Shown one piece after another: positions 44,130-52,327 of a stretch of DNA of 64,000 nucleotides (positions within the stretch are counted from its first letter, which is position 1; the number at the start of each line of letters is the position of its first letter). The translations under genes were made by a program, and so were the position numbers. The stretch spans positions 23,037 to 87,036 of the forward strand of contig CAJUKY010000007.1 of NCBI GenBank assembly GCA_910587055.1. Direction: 5' to 3'. The stretch comes from Candidatus Gastranaerophilales bacterium. Its GTDB lineage: Bacteria; Cyanobacteriota; Vampirovibrionia; Gastranaerophilales; Gastranaerophilaceae. The notes under the pieces were generated by a model. That model saw nothing but the letters and a program-made list of their open reading frames with translations, had not been told where the DNA came from and did no database searches.

Positions 44130-44144
44130 AATCCAAGGGGAAAA

Positions 44145-44684
44145 ATGGAGATTTTAAACACCGTAATTTTTTATATTCTAACGGCAATTTGTGTACTATC
44201 CGCGCTTTTTTGCCTGTTTCAAAAGAATATATTTAATTCCGTAATAAGTGCCGCGGTTTTGTTTGCAGGACTATCAGGATACTGTTTTCTTTTAAATGCA
44301 CCCTTAGCAGGCGTTGTACAAATTCTTATTTCTGCGGGCGCTATAATTGTATTGATGCTTTTTTCCGTTAATACGACAAACCAAGACAGCGAACAAAAAT
44401 ATGGTTTTTTATTTAATTTAAAAACCCTGTTCACCCCCATTATCGCCGCAGTATTTGCCTTTTTGGTAATCCCTTTTATTTTATATCAGTTTAAAGGCTA
44501 CAAAACCGTTCAAAATTTTCTGCCGCTTGATTTTGCAATTAATTTATATAAAAATAACGCCCTCGCGTTTGAACTGACTGGCATTCTTATCTTTACGGCA
44601 TTAATAGGAACGGCAGCCGTTATTACGATTAAAAATACGCATAAATCAAATAATTCCGACACGCAAAAAGGAGAAAACAATTAA
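44145..44684 (+). CDS. nuoJ: Complex I subunit NuoJ
   Basis: 179 residues, five helices. AGVVQILISAGAIIVLML is the conserved third helix; the usual Tyr of the VYAGAI segment is Ser63. The C-terminal helix is FELTGILIFTALIGTAAVITI. Ribosome site AAGGGGAA upstream. Part of the antiporter-proximal membrane module. Confidence 0.88.
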   Translation: MEILNTVIFYILTAICVLSALFCLFQKNIFNSVISAAVLFAGLSGYCFLLNAPLAGVVQILISAGAIIVLMLFSVNTTNQDSEQKYGFLFNLKTLFTPIIAAVFAFLVIPFILYQFKGYKTVQNFLPLDFAINLYKNNALAFELTGILIFTALIGTAAVITIKNTHKSNNSDTQKGENN

Positions 44685-44686
44685 AA

Positions 44687-45184
44687 ATGTTTAATGAAAT
44701 ATTCTCTTTTATAAATATGCAAAACCCGGAAAACTGGCTCCATCCCGGGCTTTGTCATTATTTAATAATTGCTCTTTTTATTTTTTTAACAGGTCTTATA
44801 ATTACAATTTCAAGCGGAAATCTTATTAAAATCCTTATAGGGCTTAATTTTATGACAAATGCTGCAGTTTTAAATTTTATTGCATCAAATGCTTTTATAA
44901 ATGAAGCAAATGCTCCCGTAACCATTTTAAATTCTGCAGTTCAGGAAAGTATATCGAAAAATTTTGCCCCGCAGGAAAACATTTTTTTTAACTTTTCAAT
45001 ACCTGAAGGACAGGCAATAGGGCTTATCTTAACAATATTCTGGATAATAAACACAATAGCAGGCCTCGGGCTCATACTTGCAGTTTATTCAAGATTTAAA
45101 AATATAAACACTCCGGCGTTAAACAGCTTAAAATCAGCAGATTGTCCGGATTATGACGATTTTAAAACGGAGGATGACATCTAA
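44687..45184 (+). CDS. nuoK: Complex I subunit NuoK, enlarged and lacking both channel glutamates
   Basis: 165 residues against about 100 normally. Helix 2 reads LIGLNFMTNAAVLNF where E. coli has LIGLEIMINASALAF, so Glu36 is Asn54. Helix 3 reads GQAIGLILTIFWIINTIAGLGL; aligned without gaps from the shared GQ, Glu72 is Asn122. An extra loop of about 35 residues (72-105) separates helices 2 and 3, and an acidic tail (about 139-165) is added. Position between nuoJ and nuoL and the helix pattern support the name, though MrpC-type subunits also lack these Glu. AAAGGAG ribosome site. Confidence 0.82.
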   Translation: MFNEIFSFINMQNPENWLHPGLCHYLIIALFIFLTGLIITISSGNLIKILIGLNFMTNAAVLNFIASNAFINEANAPVTILNSAVQESISKNFAPQENIFFNFSIPEGQAIGLILTIFWIINTIAGLGLILAVYSRFKNINTPALNSLKSADCPDYDDFKTEDDI

Positions 45185-45187
45185 ACT

Positions 45188-47113
45188 ATGGATATAATTC
45201 AAAATTTATGGATGCTTTTAATACTCCCTTTAATGGCGGCGTTTTTTATACTGTTTCCGCAAAATCAGCTTTCATACCCGAAAAGACGTATAATCCTGTT
45301 TTTAACCCTTTTTTCATCAGGGTTATCTTTGATTTTAAGTTTATTTTGTGCGCATCATCTTATAGTACATCCCAATGATTTTTTCGAATCAAATATTTTA
45401 TTTTTAAACGCGGGTGCTTTTAAAATCCATCTCGGGGTATTTCTGGATAACATTTCAGCATTTATGCTTTTTGTATTATATGCTGTAAGCCTTCCTGTGT
45501 GTGCCTTTTCATATAATTATATGAAAAATGAAGAAGGTTTTAACAGATATTTTATGCTTTTAAATCTGTTTATTTTTTCAATGGCGGGGCTTATTTTAAG
45601 TACAAATTTAATCCAATTTTATATATTCCTTGAATTAACGGGTGTTTTCAGCTATCTTCTAATCGGTTTTTATTATAAAAACACCGTTGCCCAAAGAGCC
45701 GCAAGAAAATCTTTTTTAATAAACAGAATCGGGGATTTTGCCTTATTTGGTGCAATCCTTGGCTTTGCATATTTTGTAATGCAAGATAATGAAGGGGTAA
45801 TCTATCCGCTTTTAAGCCTAAATGATGTCAATTCATGGGGATTTTTAGCCTATGTACAGCTTGGAGCGGTTTTGTATACGGGGATTTGCCTTCTTTTAAC
45901 ACTTTCCGCCTTTGTTAAAGCCGCGCAGATTCCTTTTCAAATATGGCTTCTGGAAGCTATGCAGGCACCCGCGCCGGTTAACGCCTTAATCCACGGTGCT
46001 ATGATGACGGGAGCCGGAGTTTATCTTTTAATCAGGGTTTATCCTGTTTTAATTTTATCTCCTGCAATTTTAAAAATAATTGCATTTATAGGAATTTCAA
46101 CCGCAATTATCTGCGGGCTGATTGCAATTACGCAAAATGATGTTAAGAAAATTCTTGCTTTTTCAACTTCATCCCAAACGGGGCTTATGATGACAGCGCT
46201 TGGCTGCGGAGCTTTCAGTGGAGCCGTTTTTCACCTAGGGATGCACAGCATAACAAAGGCTATGATGTTTTTAATCACAGGGGTAATTATTCAAAAAACC
46301 TTAACTTCAAATATTAAATTTCTTGGAAATTTAAGAGAATATTTCCCGATACTTGCAGCAGGCTGGCTTTTAGGGGCTTTATCACTGCCCGGATTTTTCT
46401 TCAGCGGCTTTTATTCTAAAGAAATAATCATAAGCCATCTCTACAGTTCAAACCAGTTTGCATACCTTGGTTTATTTGTATTTGCGGGTATTTTAAGCAT
46501 ATTATACCTGTTTAGAAGCTACTTTTTGATATTTGAAGGGCACTATAAGGGCTCTATCGACCTTTCGAAAAATGAAACCCTGCCATATAACGGAATTAAT
46601 ATGTGGCTGCTTGCGCCGATGGGTGTTCTTGCCTTTTTGAGTGCATTTTTCGGCGGGTTTATTGCACCCGATTTTCAAAGATACATATATATTATCAGGC
46701 AGAAATTTTATCTGATAAGACATCCCGAGCTTGAAATTCTTCTGTTTATAATTGCCGCTGCCATGATATATGTTATGTGGCAGATATACGGAATGAAAAA
46801 ATTCAAAATAAAAAAAATCCGCTTTGTATACAGGCTTATAGTGTTTCAATTTTATATAAATAAAATTTTTGAAGCCTTGTATCAAATTTTAATAAAAGGT
46901 TTTGCAAAAATAGCCGAAGCTGTTGATAAATATATTGTAAAGGGGCTTTATATCCTGCTTTCACAGCTTGTGCGCTTCGGTTCATATTTAACTTTAAGAA
47001 ATCAAACAGGCAATATCAATTCTTATATTTTTTGCTCGTTTATTTTCATAACTTTAATGCTTTTATGCGCTGTAATGGTATATTTTAAGGGGCTTTCTAA
47101 CTATGGCGGTTAA
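45188..47113 (+). CDS. nuoL: Complex I antiporter-like subunit NuoL
   Basis: 641 residues. Pump residues are retained: Glu in IFLELTGVFSYLLIGFYY, Asp in NRIGDFALF, Lys in FVKAAQIPFQIWL, His in ALIHGAMM, Lys in QNDVKKILAFSTSSQ, Lys in HSITKAMMFL and Lys in SGFYSKEIII. The C-terminus (about 510-640) contains the long lateral helix and final anchor. 11-base overlap with nuoM. The best-conserved membrane subunit in this operon. Confidence 0.95.
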   Translation: MDIIQNLWMLLILPLMAAFFILFPQNQLSYPKRRIILFLTLFSSGLSLILSLFCAHHLIVHPNDFFESNILFLNAGAFKIHLGVFLDNISAFMLFVLYAVSLPVCAFSYNYMKNEEGFNRYFMLLNLFIFSMAGLILSTNLIQFYIFLELTGVFSYLLIGFYYKNTVAQRAARKSFLINRIGDFALFGAILGFAYFVMQDNEGVIYPLLSLNDVNSWGFLAYVQLGAVLYTGICLLLTLSAFVKAAQIPFQIWLLEAMQAPAPVNALIHGAMMTGAGVYLLIRVYPVLILSPAILKIIAFIGISTAIICGLIAITQNDVKKILAFSTSSQTGLMMTALGCGAFSGAVFHLGMHSITKAMMFLITGVIIQKTLTSNIKFLGNLREYFPILAAGWLLGALSLPGFFFSGFYSKEIIISHLYSSNQFAYLGLFVFAGILSILYLFRSYFLIFEGHYKGSIDLSKNETLPYNGINMWLLAPMGVLAFLSAFFGGFIAPDFQRYIYIIRQKFYLIRHPELEILLFIIAAAMIYVMWQIYGMKKFKIKKIRFVYRLIVFQFYINKIFEALYQILIKGFAKIAEAVDKYIVKGLYILLSQLVRFGSYLTLRNQTGNINSYIFCSFIFITLMLLCAVMVYFKGLSNYGG

Positions 47114-48650
47114 TTTTATTTTTAATTGTTTAAATATTTTTGCGCTTGTTTTATTGCCTGTATTTGCAGGTTTAATGATAATTTCACCCTTCTTTCCAAA
47201 CAGTGTTGTAAAAATAAGGCGCTTTGCAAAAGGATTTTGCCTTTTTAACCTTATATACACAATGTTTTTCATGTTTTTTATAAATTCCGAAACTACGGCT
47301 TTCGGCTTTACAAAAAGCCTGCCTTTTGATATCATTCCGCAATTAAACATTTCGATATCTTTCGGTCTGGACAGCTTTTCTGGGCTGATGTGCCTTTTGA
47401 CATCATTTATTATGCTCTTAGCCCTTATGGCATCAAAAACAATGATAAATTCAAAATATAAATTTTATTATTCAATGATGCTTATTTTGCAGGGCATAAC
47501 AACAGGTATCTTTGCCGCAAATGATTTATTTACGTTTTCAATATTCTGGATGCTTGAAATCCCTGTTATATACTTTTTAGTTTCAATGCATGGCGGAAAT
47601 GCCGCTAAAAAAAGTGCTCTTTGCTATGCTGCATTTATGTTTTCAGGCTCAATTCTAATGCTGTTATCGGCCGCTCTTATCTGCGCTTACGGTAAAGATG
47701 CAGGGATCATGCTTAATTTTGAAGAACTGATAAAAAATTCGGTTAATTTCCCGATAGTCCTTCAATTAACAGCCTGCATAGGATTTTTAGCGGCATTTAT
47801 TGTTAAAATACCGGTATTCCCGTTCCATATCTGGCTGAAAGATGTTCTGGACAAAGCACCGGCACCGGTTTCCATGGTGCTTTCCGCTATTTTATTGAAA
47901 ACAGGGGCATACGGGTTAATCAGAATAAACCTTCAAATGTTTTATGAAATTTTCCAGCTTATAGCACCCGTTCTTATTATTCTGGGTGCAATAGGCGCGC
48001 TTTACGGCTCATATTGCGCAATAAATCAAAATGACATTAAAAAAATTATCTCTTATTCCGCAATCGCTCATATGGGAATAATTTTAATCGGGATATGTTC
48101 ATACACTGAATTCGGGTTAAGCGGCGCAATATTTTATATGATAGCTCACGGGCTTGTTTCTGCAGGATTATTTATGGGCACGGGAATTATTCAGCAAAAA
48201 TTCAAAACAGGAAAACTTGAGCTTCTTGGCGGAATTTCAAATTATATCCCGGAAATTACTGTACTAATGCTGATTTTATGCGCATCATATATTGCAATTC
48301 CTTTCACAATGGGCTTTAGCGGAGAAATTTTATCCCTTGCGGGAGGATTTTCTTCTCCTTTAATTGAGAAAGAATTTTTTGCGGCAAACCTAATACAAAC
48401 ATTTGTAATATTTGCGGCATTTGCCATAATTCTTTCTGCCGCATATACTTTGAGGCTTTTACATAAAACGTTCTTTTCTCTTGCAGAATATGATTACGGC
48501 AAAATAAAACTTTCGAACCATCAAACGGCAATCCTTGCCCTGCTTGCGTTTGCTGTTATTATTTTCGGAATTTATCCAAACGGAATAATGGATAATATTT
48601 CATTTTTCTCAAGTTTTAATATGAATACTATTTTAGAAAATATATTTTAA
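47103..48650 (+). CDS. nuoM: Complex I antiporter-like subunit NuoM
   Basis: 515 residues. Lys in FIVKIPVFPFHIWLKD, Lys in AILLKTGAYGLIR, QNDIKKIISYSAIAHMG and Glu in GFSGEILSL are kept. The helix-5 Glu appears three residues later than usual: IFWMLEIPVIYFL against E. coli FFWEMMLVPMYFL, which is about one helical turn. Start ATG lies within the nuoL end. 18 bases before nuoN. Confidence 0.94.
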   Translation: MAVNFIFNCLNIFALVLLPVFAGLMIISPFFPNSVVKIRRFAKGFCLFNLIYTMFFMFFINSETTAFGFTKSLPFDIIPQLNISISFGLDSFSGLMCLLTSFIMLLALMASKTMINSKYKFYYSMMLILQGITTGIFAANDLFTFSIFWMLEIPVIYFLVSMHGGNAAKKSALCYAAFMFSGSILMLLSAALICAYGKDAGIMLNFEELIKNSVNFPIVLQLTACIGFLAAFIVKIPVFPFHIWLKDVLDKAPAPVSMVLSAILLKTGAYGLIRINLQMFYEIFQLIAPVLIILGAIGALYGSYCAINQNDIKKIISYSAIAHMGIILIGICSYTEFGLSGAIFYMIAHGLVSAGLFMGTGIIQQKFKTGKLELLGGISNYIPEITVLMLILCASYIAIPFTMGFSGEILSLAGGFSSPLIEKEFFAANLIQTFVIFAAFAIILSAAYTLRLLHKTFFSLAEYDYGKIKLSNHQTAILALLAFAVIIFGIYPNGIMDNISFFSSFNMNTILENIF

Positions 48651-48667
48651 GGGAGCACAAGCTTAAA

Positions 48668-50263
48668 ATGAACACTGAAATTTTTGATATCACATATTTT
48701 ATACCGGATTTTATATTGATTTTCGGCATAATTTTATTAACCTTTATGGGGCTTAGCGCAAAAAGTCCTGCTCCAAAATGGCATTTAAGGCTCCTGAATA
48801 CAATTCTCTGTCTTATGCTTTTAGCCTTCATACCGTTTTTGCCCGGATTTTTAAAATTGTCAAACCTTGATATATTTTCAAACTTTGCTCCCTTTAAGGA
48901 TTACAATTTAACCTTTCTTTACGGTTCCGTAAATATTACTCCGCTCAATTTATTTTTTAAATTTTTAATTACGATATCCGCTTTATTAACCTCGCTTTTA
49001 TCATTCGGATTTGTAAAAAAATTAAACAGAAAAATATCAAATTTTACATCCCTGTTCCTTATTGCCGTCCTTGGCGGATACGGCATATGTATTTCGGGAG
49101 ATTTAATTACGCTTTTTTTATCGATTGAAATTTCATCTGTTGCACTCTGCTTTTTGATTTCATCTTTTTATAATAAAAAAGACAGGGAGAAAAATTCACT
49201 TGAAGCGGGGGTAAAATATTTCATTATAAGCGGAGTTTCAGGTGCTTTTATTCTTCTTGGAATAAGCTATATCTATATGACACTCGGGACGGTAAATTTT
49301 TCCGATATCAACACAATAATGATAAATAAAATTCTGCCCGCCTCACCTCTTTTAAATGCAGGCAATATTTTATTTTTCCTCGCGCTCACCTGTCAGCTTG
49401 GTGTTTTTCCTTTATATACCTGGGTTATGGATATTTTCAAAGGTTCAAATTATGCTGCAGGCCTGTTTATAACATCAGTTATTGAGCTATCCGGAACAAT
49501 AGCACTGATTAAAACCGCCTGCACACTCGGGTGTTTTGGAAGTATATTAAATTTTGCACTCATTTTCTGTGCAATTATTACCCTTATTTTAGGAAACCTT
49601 ATCGCTCTTCGAATAGTTAAAAAAGAAGGCGATATTAAAGACTTTCTGGCATCATTATCCGTCTCAAATCTCGGGTATGTTTTTCTTGGAGCGGCATTTT
49701 TCACAAAAAGCTCAATCACGGCTTCAATATTTTTTCTTATCATATATCTGATTACAAATTTCGGATTATGGGCCGCTTTTATGCTTATTGTAAGAAATTT
49801 GAGAAAATATACCGTTAAAAATGAGGTTTTTAAATACGAATCACAGTATGGCTCAAAAAAACTTTATGTTGATGAAAATTTAGGGGCAATCAAAGGTATT
49901 GCCTACATAAGCCCGTTCTTTGCGGCTGTTTTTACAATCTGCATCCTGTCAAATGCAGGTTTCCCTGTAATGGCAGGGTTTAATGCCAAATTTTATCTGT
50001 TTGCAAATATTTTAAAATGCGGCATATGGACCGTCAATACTCTTCTTTTTGCCGTTTTTGCAAGCATTCTTTCAGCATGTTATTCATTTAAACTAATAAA
50101 TATAGCATTTCAAAAACCTGACAATCTTAAAATTTACAAGAAAAAACTCATATTTGATAAAATAAACATTTACGTTTTTACTTTATCGCTTGCGGCTTTT
50201 CTTTTGATAGCAGGGTTTTTCTTATCCGCCCCTGTCATCAATATAATCAATAATCTTATTTAG
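48668..50263 (+). CDS. nuoN: Complex I antiporter-like subunit NuoN lacking two channel lysines
   Basis: 531 residues. Glu154 in FLSIEISSVAL and Lys183 in SLEAGVKYFIISG match E. coli Glu133 and Lys158. The Lys217 segment, FKLSLVPFHLW in E. coli, is CQLGVFPLYTW here, so the Lys is Gln243 and the His is Tyr250. The Lys247 position (ATASKIAIF) is TSVIELSGT with Glu273. GDIKDFLASLSVSNLGY also loses the usual His. Lys in GFNAKFYLF is kept. Last gene of the operon, followed by a strong terminator. Confidence 0.92.
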   Translation: MNTEIFDITYFIPDFILIFGIILLTFMGLSAKSPAPKWHLRLLNTILCLMLLAFIPFLPGFLKLSNLDIFSNFAPFKDYNLTFLYGSVNITPLNLFFKFLITISALLTSLLSFGFVKKLNRKISNFTSLFLIAVLGGYGICISGDLITLFLSIEISSVALCFLISSFYNKKDREKNSLEAGVKYFIISGVSGAFILLGISYIYMTLGTVNFSDINTIMINKILPASPLLNAGNILFFLALTCQLGVFPLYTWVMDIFKGSNYAAGLFITSVIELSGTIALIKTACTLGCFGSILNFALIFCAIITLILGNLIALRIVKKEGDIKDFLASLSVSNLGYVFLGAAFFTKSSITASIFFLIIYLITNFGLWAAFMLIVRNLRKYTVKNEVFKYESQYGSKKLYVDENLGAIKGIAYISPFFAAVFTICILSNAGFPVMAGFNAKFYLFANILKCGIWTVNTLLFAVFASILSACYSFKLINIAFQKPDNLKIYKKKLIFDKINIYVFTLSLAAFLLIAGFFLSAPVINIINNLI

Positions 50264-50283
50264 CATTTCTGTAAAGCATAAAA

Positions 50284-50313
50284 ATACAGCCCTTTAAAAT
50301 AAAAGGGCTGTAT
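50284..50313. terminator. Bidirectional terminator after nuoN
   Basis: 12-base perfect arms ATACAGCCCTTT (50284-50295) and AAAGGGCTGTAT (50302-50313) between the convergent genes nuoN and 50329-51627. Confidence 0.85.
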
Positions 50314-50328
50314 CAATCAATAATAATT

Positions 50329-51627
50329 TTATTTTACTTCTGCTTCATCAGGCTTTAGAGCATCATCCGCATCTGTCACGGAAGCGTCTTTGCCGGCATC
50401 CTCACCGTCTTCGCCACCCGCTTCATCTGCAACTTTCTTTCTGCTTATGAAAATTTCCAAAAGTTTTGTTAAAGCGTTATCATTCACTATTGTGCCGTCA
50501 AAATACTGTTTATTTTTTTTATTTGTTACGGTCTTTTCGGAGCTGCCGTCATTTTGAACTTGATAGGTCACGGTTTCTACATCATATGTGCTGGCATTAT
50601 TTGTATGAACATAATTTGAACGGTTTATTTCCTTTGTAAGATTACCGTTTTCATCATACCTTTTTGTATTCATTTGTGTTTTTTTGTTATTTTTATCATA
50701 TTTATATGTTATCTCTTTTGTTTTATTATTGTGTTTTTCATCGCTGAACCAGTTTGATTGCACCACTTTACCATTAGCATTTAAGGTTTGTTCCTTATAA
50801 ACGGCGGTTTCATTGCCTGCGGCATCTTTGGTTACAACAACTGCATTTCTTGTCTTGCTGCCGTCTTTTTGTGTTGAATAATCGCTATACGTTGTTGTAA
50901 CAAGAGTCCCGTCATCGGATGCTTCAACAGAAGAGATTAAATCTCCGTTTTTATCATAAGTATATTTTACATCTTTTTTGACAACGCCTGTATCCGTATT
51001 GGTTTCAGTTATTTTTTGAGTAAGTTTTCCTGTTGCGGAATCATACTTTTTGGTAACGGTAACGGGTTTGCCTTCTACAGTACCTTCTTTAACAGAACTT
51101 ATTTTGTTGCCGCTGGCATCATAGCTCACGGTGGTTTTGGTTTTATCGTTGCCTGTGCCTTCTGTTACTGTCTTGTTTATTTTTTTATTGTTTTTATCAT
51201 AATTTATAACGGTGGTTTTATTGCCCTCTTTTATGGTTTTAGTTTTCGTACCGTCCTTAGCATAGGTTACGGTTGTTTTCTTATCACCGTCTGTGGTTGT
51301 TTTTTCGGTAGTTTTACCATTTTTGTCCACGGTATAAACTACCTTTTTACCGTCCGCAGTTTTTACAATTACCTGATTGCCTTTTGCCTTAACGGATTTA
51401 GCATCGGGAAATTTTTCTTTGAGTTTATTTGCTTTATCCTTGGCGGCTTGTTTTTCTTCTTTGGTCGGAACATGCTGAGCTTGTTTTTCCGTTACATTCT
51501 TTTTAGCTTGAACCTCACCTATTCCCGTATCAGTAATAGGATGCTTTGCTTCGGTGCGTTCTGTACGCATTTCCTGCATTATGGGTTGTAATTTTGCGAC
51601 ATGTTTCACTCCGTTGGTATCCGCCAT
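50329..51627 (-). CDS. YD-like repeat protein, Lys/Thr-rich
   Basis: From ATG 51627 (AAGGAG seven bases upstream; a TTG two codons earlier is too close to it) the protein is about 432 residues. After a charged N-terminal coil (about 1-75) come some 12-14 short beta repeats with cores such as YDKNNKKINKTV, YDASGNKISSV, YDSATGKLTQK, YDKNGDLISSV and YDENGNLTKEI. These resemble the YD/RHS or toxin_MORN-like repeat class that forms extended beta solenoids. There is no signal peptide and no toxin domain; the end is an acidic Asp/Glu tail. Possibly a surface or cargo protein exported by an unknown route. Confidence 0.7.
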   Translation of the reverse strand: MADTNGVKHVAKLQPIMQEMRTERTEAKHPITDTGIGEVQAKKNVTEKQAQHVPTKEEKQAAKDKANKLKEKFPDAKSVKAKGNQVIVKTADGKKVVYTVDKNGKTTEKTTTDGDKKTTVTYAKDGTKTKTIKEGNKTTVINYDKNNKKINKTVTEGTGNDKTKTTVSYDASGNKISSVKEGTVEGKPVTVTKKYDSATGKLTQKITETNTDTGVVKKDVKYTYDKNGDLISSVEASDDGTLVTTTYSDYSTQKDGSKTRNAVVVTKDAAGNETAVYKEQTLNANGKVVQSNWFSDEKHNNKTKEITYKYDKNNKKTQMNTKRYDENGNLTKEINRSNYVHTNNASTYDVETVTYQVQNDGSSEKTVTNKKNKQYFDGTIVNDNALTKLLEIFISRKKVADEAGGEDGEDAGKDASVTDADDALKPDEAEVK

Positions 51628-51718
51628 TTTCAAACTCCTTAAATTTGTACAAAATAGCTATCGTCAAGATAGATGTCAAACTTTAATAAAAAGAATAAAA
51701 TTATTAAATTTTATTAAG

Positions 51719-51752
51719 AAAGGTATCCTTATTTACTTAAGGATACCTTTTA
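51719..51752 (-). terminator. Terminator of 51773-52237
   Basis: AAAGGTATCCTT (51719-51730) pairs with AAGGATACCTTT (51739-51750) with an eight-base loop, T/A runs on both sides. Confidence 0.8.
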
Positions 51753-51772
51753 AAGTTTTTATCTAAAGAATT

Positions 51773-52237
51773 TTACAGCGAATCGATTTCTTCATCAAGT
51801 GTTGTTGAAGATTCTTCTTGAATCACTTTATCAACATTAACATCTTCAACTTCACCTTTTGATTCTTTTACTTTTTTTGTTGAAACAGCCGGTGCATCAC
51901 CTTCCATCCAACCCCATTCATTGCTGAAATTAATGTTGTGTCTGCCAAACATCTCATCATCCTGATTAGGGTCAAACCATCTTTTAATAAAGCTGTACCA
52001 TTTCAATTTGTCGCTTCCGTTACAATCTGTATAAGGATCAAGATTGTAATACGTATCAACGGTGCCTTTAGAATGATTATATCTTACAACATCGGTAACT
52101 TTGCTCATTTCCTTAGAAAAACCTTCGGCCTGAATGGAGGGAACGGTTGATATGTCTTCAGCCTGAATATAAGCAAACGCACCTGAAGTTAATCCCAAAC
52201 TGCCTAAAATGCAAAGTGTTATTGCAAATTTTTTCAT
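51773..52237 (-). CDS. Small secreted protein, unknown
   Basis: A signal peptide (residues 1-22, ending GAFAY) precedes 130 residues of unknown family. Features: DVVRYNHSKGTVDTYYNLDPYTD, a segment with one Cys and many aromatic residues (KLKWYSFIKRWFDPNQDDEMFG, split: WYSFIKRWFDP), and an acidic Ser/Thr/Glu C-terminus ending TTLDEEIDSL. GAGGA ribosome site. Monocistronic by its own terminator. Confidence 0.65.
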   Translation of the reverse strand: MKKFAITLCILGSLGLTSGAFAYIQAEDISTVPSIQAEGFSKEMSKVTDVVRYNHSKGTVDTYYNLDPYTDCNGSDKLKWYSFIKRWFDPNQDDEMFGRHNINFSNEWGWMEGDAPAVSTKKVKESKGEVEDVNVDKVIQEESSTTLDEEIDSL

Positions 52238-52327
52238 AATGTAAAATCCTCAAATTAAATACTTTTTATTTATTACTATTATTATATATTATTATCAGTT
52301 TTTAACCAACCGTTTAATGTAATTTTT

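Noticed and set aside
51016..51591. Plus-strand open frame (191 codons) over the YD-repeat gene
   Set aside because: Mirror of the repeat codons: Phe/Gly/Tyr-rich and no domain; a shadow.
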